The position numbers were made by a program, and so were the translations under genes. A stretch of DNA of 38,433 nucleotides from positions 1 to 38,433 of the forward strand of contig JAJDTT010000209.1 of NCBI GenBank assembly GCA_022827025.1. The letters are read 5' to 3'. Below the pieces are notes generated by a model, which was given only the letters and a program-made list of their open reading frames with translations, searched no databases and had not been told where the DNA came from. This document shows positions 7,645 to 15,575 of the stretch, one piece after another. This DNA is from Acidobacteriota bacterium. GTDB lineage: Bacteria > Acidobacteriota > UBA6911 > RPQK01 > JAJDTT01. Every line of letters begins with the position of its first letter. Positions within the stretch are counted from its first letter, which is position 1.

Positions 7645-8517
7645 ATGGACGCATCTTTCACCAACAGTCGAGAAAGTCTGGAGCGGGCGAACCGGGTCCC
7701 GGAAAGCCATTGGTACGGTCTGACCCTGGCCCAGCAGATTCGTTCCATTGAGTTGGAGGGTTTCGTCGTCATTCCGGACATGCTGAGGGACGAATTGATG
7801 GAGGAAATCCGTCGGGAGACCTCCAGAGTCACGACCACGCCGACCGATTATAGCGACCATCAGCGAAGCCATCCCAATCTGCAGTGGACCGACTCACCCC
7901 GAGCTACGTCGGTGATCGCACTTCCGGCCACGGTAGAGTTCTTGGAGGAACTTCTGGGCGACGAGTTGATCTGCACGTCCTGCACCTACACCGAATCCAG
8001 GCCAGGCCACCCGGGAATCGCCATTCACACCGATTCCCAACCCTACGGCTCCAAGATTTTCGGAGTCCAGGCCAGCTCGCCCTGTCTGGTCCGCGTCCTC
8101 TACTATCTGGACGATCTCACTCCGGAGTGCTCCCCGTTCAAGGTGGTCCCGCGCTCCCACCTTTCGCTCCACCGCGACGCCAACCCGTACAACCGCTACC
8201 TTTCCCACGACGATGAGGTGATGGTGACCTGCCGAGCCGGCTCGGCGGCGATCATCAACCAGAAGGTGTTTCACGCCAACTTTCCCAACTACAGCGACCG
8301 GACTCGCCGCATGTTGGCCATCGCCTATCGGCCCACCTGGGCGGGTCCCATAGAAGATGTTCCCGACCGCGACCCGGAGAAGGTGGCCGGTCTCCCTCCG
8401 GCCGTCCAAAAATATTTCAGGAGCCTCAACACGAGGAACATCGATTTCGATCTGCCGAACCGCCCGGACAACATGGCGAGGCATGCCGCAGGCATTTCGC
8501 CCAGCCGTTGGAGCTGA
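7645..8517 (+). CDS. Phytanoyl-CoA dioxygenase (PhyH) family protein
   Basis: I start at the ATG at 7645, 12 bases after AGGAGG (7627-7632); a GTG at 7618 is in frame but poorer. About 290 residues. The non-haem iron facial triad is visible: HTD in AIHTDSQPYG (about residues 128-130) and a distal His in KVFHANFPN (about 209). The 2-oxoglutarate-binding arginine follows in RTRRMLAIAYRP. The family hydroxylates or halogenates aliphatic, alkaloid or modified amino acid substrates using 2-oxoglutarate, oxygen and Fe(II). The substrate here is unknown. It is cytoplasmic and lies between an MBL-fold hydrolase and a glycosidase-like lipoprotein on the same strand. Confidence 0.88.
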   Translation: MDASFTNSRESLERANRVPESHWYGLTLAQQIRSIELEGFVVIPDMLRDELMEEIRRETSRVTTTPTDYSDHQRSHPNLQWTDSPRATSVIALPATVEFLEELLGDELICTSCTYTESRPGHPGIAIHTDSQPYGSKIFGVQASSPCLVRVLYYLDDLTPECSPFKVVPRSHLSLHRDANPYNRYLSHDDEVMVTCRAGSAAIINQKVFHANFPNYSDRTRRMLAIAYRPTWAGPIEDVPDRDPEKVAGLPPAVQKYFRSLNTRNIDFDLPNRPDNMARHAAGISPSRWS

Positions 8518-8612
8518 TCCAGGCTATTGGGGCACAGGACTCGGCAGTTCATCGCCGTGGATGGAAACGAACCTTGCTCCAGACAGGAACGACTCAGACG
8601 GAAGATGGTGCG

Positions 8613-10679
8613 ATGTGGGGTTTCGCGGCGGTTCTGGTTCTCTTGCTGACCGGTTCTTGCGGGAAGGGAGCCGAGCAGAGTGAGAGTCCGCTGCAGGCGG
8701 GTTCGGAAAGTCCGGCGTGGTTGGATGAGGCGCCCATCATCATCGTGGGGGGCTGGGACGACATGCCGCTCTTCCGGCGGCGGGTCGGCAGCCTGAGGAC
8801 CTGGCACGATGAGGCGTACGAGCGGGCCCACACCGAGGAGCGGGTCCTCCAGCTGAAGGAACTGGGCGTCACCCTGGCCGTGCTCCACTTCTACAAGGGC
8901 TTCGGGCTCGAGGCCGAGGCGGAGCACCTGGCCTACGCCCGCAAGTTGGCCGAGCTGTGCCGCAAGCACGGCATCCGCGTGGGCGTCTACGTCGGGAGCA
9001 CCGTGGCCTACGAGACCTTCCTGCTGGAGAAGCCGGAAGCCGAATCCTGGTTCGTGCCCGATTACCTGGGACAACCGGTCCACTACGGAAGGACCCAGAC
9101 CTTCCGCAAGCGGGTCTACTTCTCCCATCCCGGCTACAAGGAGTACATCCGGAGGGTGGTCCGCATGGCGGTGGAGGACTTCCAGGCCCACCTGATCCAC
9201 TTCGACAACACCAGCACCCAGGCCCGCAGGCCCATTTTCTTCCACCCCATGGCCATCCGGGACTTCCGGGAGTTTCTGGAACGGAAATACACGCCGGAGG
9301 TTTTGAAGCGGCGGTTGGGATTCAACGATCTCCGCTATGTCACCCCGCCGGCGCACGAGGGTCCTCTCTCCACCATCCCCGACCCGCTCTTCCAGGAGTG
9401 GGCCGACTTCCGGTGCCATCAGTTGACCGAGTACTACCGGGAGATGAAGGAGTACATCCACAGCCTCAATCCTGTGGTGGCGGTGGAGAACAACCCTCAC
9501 TCCGGCATGTCGGGCGTGAACACCGTCTGGGAACAGGGGGTGGACTACCCTCGTCTCCTGGAGCAGACGGACATCGTCTGGACGGAGGAGGGAAACGAGG
9601 CAGGGATCAGCCCCGAAGGGGTACTGGTCTCGAAGATCCGGAGCTACAAGACGGCCACGGGCCTGGGGAACAAGGTCTTCAGCTACACCTTTCGGTCGCC
9701 ACTGACGGTGGCTGAAGACATGGCCTACAACCGGGGTTGCCTGGGGATGGTAGGAGGCATCCAGGAGTACCCGGATCCACCTGCGGCGCAACGGCGCTAT
9801 ATCAGCTTCTACCGCGACCTGTTCGACTACTACCGGAAGCCCGAGAGCGCCGCCGACGTGGCCGTGCTCCATTCCTACGCCACCATGGCCTTCAACAACG
9901 ACCGCCCCTATCAGAGCACGTTCCTCTTCGAACAGGCCCTGATCCAGGCCAAGGTCCCCTTCGACATCATCTTCGACCGGCATCTCTCCGATCTTTCCCG
10001 CTACCGGGTTCTGGTCCTGGCGGATCAGGAGTGCCTGAGCGACGAGCAGATGGAACAGGTCCGCGCTTTCGTGAGAGGGGGAGGGGGATTGGTGGCCACC
10101 GAGCACACCTCCCTTCTGACACCCTGGAGAAGCCGCCGAGCGGACTTCGGGTTGGCGGATCTCTTCGCGGTCCGGGCGCCGGAATTCGTGCCCTGGCCCC
10201 GGCGGCCCGAGGCGATTCTCGCCATCGACCCGGTCCGGCGCCGCGTCGGCGAAGGCCGGGTGGCCTACCTGCCCGAGGTGAAACCGGCGGTGGAGAAGCC
10301 GGCCGCGGAGCCCATGACCAGCCGGTACTGGCACCTCCCAGTCAACTGGCCGGAACTGGTGGACTCGGTCCGATGGGCGGGCGGCGGCGATCCGCTCCTG
10401 AAGGTCGAGGGGCCTCTGACCGTCACCGCCGAGTTGCTGAGCCAGGAACGGGAGAACCGCCTTCTCCTGCATCTGGTCAACTACGGAATGAAAGAAAACC
10501 CGGTGGTCCGGAATCTGCAGATCGACCTCAGGTCCGGGGAGGGGGAGGTCCGGAAGGTCTACACCCTGTCCCCTGACGGGGGAGAGAACCCCGGCCTCGA
10601 GTTCGTTGCCGAGGGGAATCGGATCCGGTTCACGCTGCCCCGGCTGGAAACCTACACGCTGGTGGTGATTCAGCTCTGA
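8613..10679 (+). CDS. Glycoside hydrolase-like lipoprotein (GHL6/GH42-like barrel with trimerisation-type domain)
   Basis: The ATG at 8613 gives 688 residues beginning MWGFAAVLVLLLTGSC, a lipoprotein signal with the modified Cys at residue 16. GGAAG about nine bases upstream supports this start over the ATG at 8508. Residues about 75-400 look like a glycosidase-type (beta/alpha) barrel: the segments VTLAVLHFY, GIRVGVYVGST, LIHFDNTST and VAVENNPHSG sit at strand ends and carry acidic residues. A Rossmann-like segment (YRVLVLADQECLSDEQMEQVRAFVRGGGGLVATEHTS) resembles the beta-galactosidase trimerisation domain of GH42. A beta-rich C-terminus follows. I infer a glycan-acting enzyme anchored in the envelope; the catalytic acids and substrate are not certain. 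Base composition is visibly more GC-rich than in the genes to its left. Confidence 0.75.
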   Translation: MWGFAAVLVLLLTGSCGKGAEQSESPLQAGSESPAWLDEAPIIIVGGWDDMPLFRRRVGSLRTWHDEAYERAHTEERVLQLKELGVTLAVLHFYKGFGLEAEAEHLAYARKLAELCRKHGIRVGVYVGSTVAYETFLLEKPEAESWFVPDYLGQPVHYGRTQTFRKRVYFSHPGYKEYIRRVVRMAVEDFQAHLIHFDNTSTQARRPIFFHPMAIRDFREFLERKYTPEVLKRRLGFNDLRYVTPPAHEGPLSTIPDPLFQEWADFRCHQLTEYYREMKEYIHSLNPVVAVENNPHSGMSGVNTVWEQGVDYPRLLEQTDIVWTEEGNEAGISPEGVLVSKIRSYKTATGLGNKVFSYTFRSPLTVAEDMAYNRGCLGMVGGIQEYPDPPAAQRRYISFYRDLFDYYRKPESAADVAVLHSYATMAFNNDRPYQSTFLFEQALIQAKVPFDIIFDRHLSDLSRYRVLVLADQECLSDEQMEQVRAFVRGGGGLVATEHTSLLTPWRSRRADFGLADLFAVRAPEFVPWPRRPEAILAIDPVRRRVGEGRVAYLPEVKPAVEKPAAEPMTSRYWHLPVNWPELVDSVRWAGGGDPLLKVEGPLTVTAELLSQERENRLLLHLVNYGMKENPVVRNLQIDLRSGEGEVRKVYTLSPDGGENPGLEFVAEGNRIRFTLPRLETYTLVVIQL

Positions 10680-10735
10680 ATCGGTGGTCACGGCCGGGCC
10701 CGGCCCGACCGGTGGAAGTGGGCGATGTCCCCGGT

Positions 10736-13093
10736 TCAGAAGCGGAGCCGCTTCAACGGCACCCGCTCGTATCCCTTCTCGCCCTCGACCACCCGGATCA
10801 ACTGACCCGAACCGACTTCGCCGAGACGCTGGGTCTTTCCGGTCGTGGGCCAGAAGATCTCGATTTCGCTGGCTGCCTCCGCTTGGCCCAGGCCGATGGT
10901 CTGGCGCAAGGGGTTGCCCCCGAAGCTGCCTCCACTGTTGACGTGCCGGTAGATGGATCGGCTGGCGCCCTCTTCCACGATCAGCACCCGGATCCGGGCG
11001 CCGATGGCGGAAGCGTTGGACTGCCGGCCCACCAGTTGGATGGCCAGCCAGTGATTGCCGGTGCCGGGGTTCTCGTAGAGGGCATCGCTGTAGGCGTCGA
11101 CCGGAAAGGCGCCGCCCATCTGCTCGAAGATGTCCAGATCTCCGTCGTTGTCCAGGTCGGCGAAGGCGACGCCGTGCCCTTTCTGGAGATGACCGAACCC
11201 GCCCGGGATGGTCACGTCCTCGAACCGCCGGCCCCCCTGATTCAGGAACATGAGGTTGGGCACGATGCTGGCGAGACTGGGATCACCGGTTCCCAGGTAG
11301 AAGTCCAGGTAGCCGTCGTTGTTCAAATCCCCGAAGTTGGAACCCATGGGCTGCATGGGCACGGCGAGATTCCGCTTCTCCACCACTTCCCGAAAGCCGC
11401 CCCGGCCGTCCCCTTCGTAGAGGCAGGGCTTCTCGAACCGGGGAGAGAGTCCCAGCCAATAGGACGCCTGGTTACCGATGTGGCCCGCGTAACTGGAGAC
11501 GAACAGGTCCAGGTGGCCGTCATTGTTGTAGTCCCAGAACCAGGCCGGGAAGCTCTCCTCGGGCTTGCCCACATCCAACCTGGCGGTGACGTTCTCGAAG
11601 GTCCCGTCACCCCGGTTCCGATAGAGCCGGTTCGGGTCCCGGTAGTTGGAGACGTACAGGTCCGGATAGCGGTCTCCGTCGAAGTCTCCCCAGGCGACCC
11701 CCTTGGTGTAGAAGTAATTCTTGACGCCGGCCTGCGCCGCCACGTCCCGAAAGGTGCCGTCTCCCTGGTTGCGGAACAACTGCCAGGGCGCCCGGAAACC
11801 GCCCAGAGACTCGTTTCCCACGAACAGGTCCAGGTGGCCGTCGTTGTCGTAGTCCGCCCATCCGGCCGTCTGGGTCGGGTAGGAGACCTCCGCCAGCCCG
11901 GATTCGTAGGTCGCGTCCTGGAAGGTCCCGTCCCCGCGGTTTCGCAGCAGTGAGTTGGGGTGCTGGCCGTCCACGCCGCACCACGCTCCCCGCAGGACCA
12001 GGACGTCCAGGTGGCCGTCGTTGTCGTAGTCCGCCTGGAGCATGTTGAGGCCTCCCCAAATGCCCTCCAGTCCCGCCTCCCGGGAGATCTCGCGAAAAGT
12101 CCCGTCTCCGTTGTTGCGGAAGTAGTGCATGGGGCCGGTGGCGTCCCAGTCGGACGTCAGTATGTCCAGGTATCCGTCTCCGTCGAAATCGTCCACGATG
12201 GCCCCGCCGGCCAGACTGAAGCTGTCCAATCCCAGTTTCCGGGAGACGTTCCGAAAGCGTGGAAACGAGAGACCGGTCTGGAACGACGATTCGGGGATCC
12301 GGTAGAGGGCCGGAACGCCGTCCGGGTATTGGTCCAGCGTCATGTGGGCGATGTTCAGCAGCCAGAGGGAAGGGAAGTAGTATCCGTGGTTCTTTTCCGG
12401 CGAACCACTTTCCAGCACCTCGGTGAAATATCGGATGGCGCGGGTGGATCCTTCGGGGAGGGAATGGATTCCTTCGCCCCGGAGGGGAAGGATGCAGCGC
12501 TCGGCGCCGTGCTGCACAGTGCAATTCTGGGTTTCCCCCATCCGCATGTAGGCCACCCCCAACTCGAAGATGGTCTGGTCCGCGTCGGCCTGTTGGATGC
12601 GGTTGCGGAGTCCGGGGAGAAGCGCGTAAGCCTCTTTCAGGTGCTTGATGCCGGTTTCCTCTTCACCCAGCCGGACTTCGGCGATTCCCAGGTCCAGCAG
12701 GACCTTCCAGCGGTTCAGGCTGTTCCACCAGGCGGGGAGGTCCGGGGCGGCAGGCCGCTGGTCCATTTCCTCCAATTGGCGCCGGTAGTCGCGAACCACC
12801 GAGTCTCCCAGGTAAGGGTTCTTGCGGTCCACTTCGTCCGCTACCTTCCTGAGAGTCTGCAGCATTCGCCGATGCCCCGGAGACAGGTCGCGGGGCGTGT
12901 CCTGAGGGTCCGCCTCGGGCTGAATTGCCGGTTTGGAATGGTGATGGTGCGGCTTCTTTTGGTCCGGTTTCTGGACCGTGAGGAGAGGTTGAAAGTAGGC
13001 CAAAACGATGGCCGCGACCAGAAGGGCCCGCACCGCGGCGCCGGCGGTGAAAAATTTGACCGGTCGCAACCGCATTGGGTGAATCCCAGGCAT
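10736..13093 (-). CDS. CRTAC1-type protein: TPR region, seven FG-GAP/VCBS repeats, ASPIC/UnbV domain
   Basis: A 785-residue exported protein. A hydrophobic segment near residues 17-32 is a signal peptide or anchor. Residues about 120-215 contain TPR-like helices (EVRLGEEETGIKHLKEAYALL). Seven calcium-binding FG-GAP/VCBS repeats of the D-x-D-x-D-G type follow, for example DFDGDGYLDIL, DYDNDGHLDLF, DYNNDGHLDLF and DLDNDGDLDIF, which build an integrin-like propeller. An ASPIC/UnbV domain (GARIRVLIVEEG...IGLGQAEAASEIEIFWP) ends the protein. The family is usually taken as extracellular adhesion or binding; its biochemistry is not settled. The start lies 13 bp after the sialidase stop, so translation is probably coupled; an ATG at 13075 is an alternative start. 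The related gene at 27245-28960 has the same propeller without the TPR part. Confidence 0.88.
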   Translation of the reverse strand: MPGIHPMRLRPVKFFTAGAAVRALLVAAIVLAYFQPLLTVQKPDQKKPHHHHSKPAIQPEADPQDTPRDLSPGHRRMLQTLRKVADEVDRKNPYLGDSVVRDYRRQLEEMDQRPAAPDLPAWWNSLNRWKVLLDLGIAEVRLGEEETGIKHLKEAYALLPGLRNRIQQADADQTIFELGVAYMRMGETQNCTVQHGAERCILPLRGEGIHSLPEGSTRAIRYFTEVLESGSPEKNHGYYFPSLWLLNIAHMTLDQYPDGVPALYRIPESSFQTGLSFPRFRNVSRKLGLDSFSLAGGAIVDDFDGDGYLDILTSDWDATGPMHYFRNNGDGTFREISREAGLEGIWGGLNMLQADYDNDGHLDVLVLRGAWCGVDGQHPNSLLRNRGDGTFQDATYESGLAEVSYPTQTAGWADYDNDGHLDLFVGNESLGGFRAPWQLFRNQGDGTFRDVAAQAGVKNYFYTKGVAWGDFDGDRYPDLYVSNYRDPNRLYRNRGDGTFENVTARLDVGKPEESFPAWFWDYNNDGHLDLFVSSYAGHIGNQASYWLGLSPRFEKPCLYEGDGRGGFREVVEKRNLAVPMQPMGSNFGDLNNDGYLDFYLGTGDPSLASIVPNLMFLNQGGRRFEDVTIPGGFGHLQKGHGVAFADLDNDGDLDIFEQMGGAFPVDAYSDALYENPGTGNHWLAIQLVGRQSNASAIGARIRVLIVEEGASRSIYRHVNSGGSFGGNPLRQTIGLGQAEAASEIEIFWPTTGKTQRLGEVGSGQLIRVVEGEKGYERVPLKRLRF

Positions 13094-13105
13094 GAGGGGC
13101 CGAGG

Positions 13106-14347
13106 CTAACTTGGGATCTCCCAATAGGAGCCCTGGATGCTGGTGACCCCGTCGGGTTCTTCACCGTAATAGACGGTGAACAGGTGTCCGGGCCGGTACT
13201 CGATGGTCACCGGGTAGCCGAGGTTCCGATTCGGGAGATCGCCGCGGATCAGGAACTCCTGCTCGTAGTCCCAGGTCTGTCCCTCGTCCCGGCTCTGGCA
13301 GGCCCGGATCCCGAAGGGCGAGCGGCGATGGCCGTACGTGACCAGCAGCCGTCCGTCCGATAGGCGCAGCAGATGTCCCGGATAGCCGAATATTCGGGTC
13401 TTGCGCACGGGAGTCCAAGTGGATCCCCCGTCTGAAGACTCGCTTTGGTGAAGGTAGCGCGTGTGGCTGCGCATCATGGCCACCACCTTGCCGCTGGGGA
13501 GAACTGCCGCCGTCGGTTCGGACAACATGCCTTCTCCCGCATTCGCGACGGCCACCGGCGGGGTCCAGGTCAGACCGCCGTCCCGGGACCGCACCGCGTA
13601 GGCCGTGTGATTCAGCGGGTGGTCGGCCGTGACCATGAGCACGCTTCCGTCCTTCAGTTGAGCCACGCCCCGGGGCGTGTAGCCTCCCACGTAGGGTTCG
13701 GTGGGAATCCGGACCGTTCGCTCCCAGGTCCGGCCTCCGTCGGAACTCAAGTGGACGTAGCAGCCGCCGTTGGCCCGGGCCCAGGGATAGAGGCTCCGGT
13801 CAAAATCGGAGTCGGAGGCCGCCGGCAGCCAGCCCTGTTTACGGCTGGTTCTGAGGTAGATCTCCTGTCCCTGGGAGGCGAGTTTCCTCCCCTGAGCCAG
13901 TGGATACCAGAGGAACTGCCACTGGTTCAGGACCACCGTCCCGTCCCGAAGTTGAGCCAGGCCCGGACACTCGACGCCGTACCAGTCCCAGTTGGGAGCG
14001 GCTTCCGGGGGGCTCCAGGTGCGGCCCTCGTCGTCGGAGCGGGAAACCAGGTTGTGGAAGTGGGGATCACCCGGCGGATGGGTGTACGGTTTGATTCTCT
14101 GGCACTCGTTGAAGGCGGTGACCCACTCGCCGTTGGCCAGGCGCACGATGGAAGCATGGGAGCAATAGGCGAAGGGGTCGCGGTAGATGACGATGTCGCG
14201 GCGATTCGGGGCCGGCTGCGTGTGGGGATTGGGCTCGCCGGGGTCGCCGTTGTACTGGGCTCCGACTGAAGCCGTCGAGAGGACGGCCGCCAGCGCGCTG
14301 CCCCGTTTCAGAAACTCTCTTCGTTTGAACGATTCGGCGTAAGACAT
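13106..14347 (-). CDS. Tat-exported sialidase/BNR-repeat protein
   Basis: A 413-residue protein with a twin-arginine signal (SFKRREFLKRG followed by ALAAVLSTASVGA), so it is predicted to be exported folded. At least five Asp-box motifs are visible: SDDEGRTW, SSDGGRTW, SRDGGLTW, SSDGGSTW and SRDEGQTW. They mark a sialidase-type six-bladed propeller. Arginines suitable for carboxylate binding occur, but I could not fix the full sialidase triad, so the substrate remains open. It begins a leftward pair with the CRTAC1 protein 13 bp downstream. Its upstream region (14348-14456) contains the first codons of a broken vapC, so the gene was joined to this place by a rearrangement. Confidence 0.87.
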   Translation of the reverse strand: MSYAESFKRREFLKRGSALAAVLSTASVGAQYNGDPGEPNPHTQPAPNRRDIVIYRDPFAYCSHASIVRLANGEWVTAFNECQRIKPYTHPPGDPHFHNLVSRSDDEGRTWSPPEAAPNWDWYGVECPGLAQLRDGTVVLNQWQFLWYPLAQGRKLASQGQEIYLRTSRKQGWLPAASDSDFDRSLYPWARANGGCYVHLSSDGGRTWERTVRIPTEPYVGGYTPRGVAQLKDGSVLMVTADHPLNHTAYAVRSRDGGLTWTPPVAVANAGEGMLSEPTAAVLPSGKVVAMMRSHTRYLHQSESSDGGSTWTPVRKTRIFGYPGHLLRLSDGRLLVTYGHRRSPFGIRACQSRDEGQTWDYEQEFLIRGDLPNRNLGYPVTIEYRPGHLFTVYYGEEPDGVTSIQGSYWEIPS

Positions 14348-14402
14348 GATTTTTTCCCAGTCTAATGCAATCGTGCGGATGCGGATCGTGAAATCTCGTT
14401 TT

Positions 14403-14456
14403 TTCGTCCTCGACCACCCACTTGACCGCTACGTCGGCGTCGACGACCAGGCGCAT
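14403..14456 (-). pseudogene. vapC remnant: first ~18 codons of a PIN-domain toxin
   Basis: The ATG at 14456 overlaps the stop of the VapB-like antitoxin as ATGA, the usual vapBC arrangement. It encodes MRLVVDADVAVKWVVEDE, which matches the first strand and catalytic Asp region of PIN-domain VapC toxins. After this the similarity stops: the frame runs on as unrelated sequence into the start of the sialidase gene. About 110 residues of the toxin, including the other acidic active-site residues, are missing, so it cannot be active. Confidence 0.75.
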
Positions 14457-14713
14457 CAGACCACCCGGTGTCCACTGTCCCGATCCTTTCGAACGAGAAC
14501 CTCGGAGGGGGTCTGCTTGCGTCCCTCGGTGCGCCGCCTGAGCCGCGCCGCCAGATCATGGAAGGATTCCAGTTTCGCCGCCATCTGATCCTCAGCGGTC
14601 GCAGCTAGGATCTGGCGTATTTCACTTTCCAGGGAACGATGGTTGGCGGCGGCACGCCGTTTGAGTCGTTCCACGACATCCGGATCCAGCCGGCGCACGC
14701 GAACGGTTGCCAT
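14456..14713 (-). CDS. VapB/FitA-like ribbon-helix-helix antitoxin (orphan)
   Basis: An 85-residue protein. Its N-terminus MATVRVRRLDPDVVERLKRRAAANHRSLESEIRQIL is a typical ribbon-helix-helix (Arc/FitA type) DNA-binding domain. The basic, charged tail would wrap a PIN toxin. I start at the ATG at 14713 because GGAGAAA lies just upstream; longer in-frame extensions run into the lpxD fragment. In the family it represses its own operon and neutralises a VapC ribonuclease. Here the partner is destroyed (14403-14456). It is therefore an orphan that may persist by drift, as a repressor, or as an antidote to related toxins elsewhere. Confidence 0.8.
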   Translation of the reverse strand: MATVRVRRLDPDVVERLKRRAAANHRSLESEIRQILAATAEDQMAAKLESFHDLAARLRRRTEGRKQTPSEVLVRKDRDSGHRVV

Positions 14714-14755
14714 ATCGGTTTCTCCGAAAGAACGGAAGCATAATGCTATCACCTT

Positions 14756-14948
14756 GTCGTCACGACCCGGTTTCCGATCTTCCGATGGCCGGCCACGCCC
14801 ACCTGCCCCGTCACGGTCGCGTGGTTCCCGACCGTGGTGGTGCCGGCGAGTCCTGTCCGGGACGCCGGAATACTGCGGGAGCACAAGGTCGAACCGTGTC
14901 TGATCCGGACCAGATCATCGATTTTCCTCCCGTTCCCCATTCGAGCTT
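14756..14948 (-). pseudogene. Decayed internal fragment of lpxD (partial duplication)
   Basis: This stretch aligns without gaps to 15760-15952 inside the intact lpxD, in the same orientation and offset by 1004 bases. I count about 150 of 180 matching bases (roughly 83%). The translation (e.g. HGSTLCSRSIPASRTGLAGTT) matches the hexapeptide-repeat region of LpxD at about two thirds of residues. It lacks the N-terminal domain and the C-terminus and has no start of its own in a sensible context. It lies between the VapB-like antitoxin and yefM. Confidence 0.85.
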
Positions 14949-14962
14949 CGCCTTCGGAATGA

Positions 14963-14992
14963 TTCACACACTAGTACGGAATCTTGTACAAT
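14963..14992 (+). promoter_or_regulatory. yefM-yoeB promoter with embedded paired operator
   Basis: TTCACA (14963-14968) and TACAAT (14987-14992) make a -35/-10 pair with an 18-base spacer. Two GTAC-centred palindromes, TAGTACGG (imperfect, 14972-14979) and TTGTACAA (perfect, 14984-14991), have centres exactly 12 bases apart, the second overlapping the -10. E. coli YefM-YoeB is known to bind paired TGTACA-core repeats at its promoter, so this fits autorepression. The -10 ends six bases before the yefM ATG, suggesting a leaderless message. Confidence 0.6.
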
Positions 14993-14998
14993 TCCCAG

Positions 14999-15280
14999 AT
15001 GCCTCGAGTGACCACCTATTCCGATCTTCGTGCCCGTCTCAAGAACCACTGCGATCGCGTCGCCGAAACGGGAGAACCGCTGATCATCAGGCGCCGAGGA
15101 GGCGCCGATGTGGCTCTGGTCAGCCTGGAAGAGTTGTCCGGGCTGGAAGAAACGGCTCATCTGCTGCGATCCCCGGAAAACGCTCGACGCTTACTTAAGG
15201 CAATCGAAGAAGTCCGGTCCGGGAATGGCGTCGTGTTGACCGTTGCGGAGCTCCGCAGCAAGTTCGGTCTCGATGAGTGA
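14999..15280 (+). CDS. yefM: YefM/Phd family antitoxin
   Basis: A 93-residue antitoxin starting at the ATG at 14999 (MPRVTTYSDLRARLK). An in-frame ATG at 14984 would overlap the -10 element and is less likely. The segment SLEELSGLEETAHLLRSPENARRLLKAIEEVRSGNG is nearly diagnostic of YefM. The N-terminal half would form the Phd/YefM DNA-binding dimer and the C-terminal half would mask YoeB. No Shine-Dalgarno sequence is visible and the promoter ends just before the ATG, so translation may be leaderless. Its stop overlaps the yoeB start by eight bases, coupling antidote and toxin synthesis. Confidence 0.92.
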   Translation: MPRVTTYSDLRARLKNHCDRVAETGEPLIIRRRGGADVALVSLEELSGLEETAHLLRSPENARRLLKAIEEVRSGNGVVLTVAELRSKFGLDE

Positions 15281-15536
15281 ACGGCGAGCCGTCTTTGCGA
15301 CCCATTTCCTGCAGGACATGGAGTATTGGACGCGTACCGATCACAGGACCGCGATTCGTTTGCTGCGTCTCGTCCGCAAGATTCTGAAGGCTCCCTTTGG
15401 TGGTATCGGCAAGCCCGAACCACTCAAGCGCGAGTTGGCCGGGTTGCGGTCGCGCCGTCTCACCCAGGAACACCGGGTCGTATACGAGGTGGTGAAGAAC
15501 GAGGTCCGTTTCCTGCAGGCTCGCCACCACTACTGA
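15273..15536 (+). CDS. yoeB: YoeB family mRNA interferase toxin
   Basis: An 87-residue RelE-superfamily ribosome-dependent endoribonuclease. Aligning by eye to E. coli YoeB, GKPEPLKRELAGLRSRRLTQEHRVVY and the ending ARHHY conserve the catalytic residues: Glu49 (E46 in E. coli), Arg68 (R65) and His86 (H83). The toxin should therefore be active. The chosen ATG at 15273 overlaps the end of yefM (stop 15278-15280), the normal arrangement. The pair sits between the lpxD fragment and the intact lpxD and converges on the latter. Confidence 0.93.
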   Translation: MSERRAVFATHFLQDMEYWTRTDHRTAIRLLRLVRKILKAPFGGIGKPEPLKRELAGLRSRRLTQEHRVVYEVVKNEVRFLQARHHY

Positions 15537-15575
15537 GCCGTGGGTCCGCACTTCGGCTGCGCGATCGCGTACGGC

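Noticed and set aside
8325-10691. Very long open frame on the minus strand opposite the glycosidase-like and PhyH genes
   Set aside because: It is antisense to GC-rich coding sequence with clear family motifs, and its translation is low-complexity (rich in P, G, V, D) with no recognisable domain.
10692-10705. GGCCGGGCCCGGCC palindrome between convergent genes as a terminator
   Set aside because: It has no loop and no T-tract, so it cannot form a good intrinsic terminator as it stands; it may be chance in GC-rich DNA.
11490-12040. Repeated 25-30 base units, at first CRISPR- or minisatellite-like
   Set aside because: They are in frame and encode successive FG-GAP calcium loops; spacing is irregular and they lie within a gene.
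10712-13363. Long plus-strand frames opposite the FG-GAP gene and the sialidase end
   Set aside because: The VQVAVVVV-type repeats mirror the D-x-D-x-D-G repeats of the true gene on the other strand.
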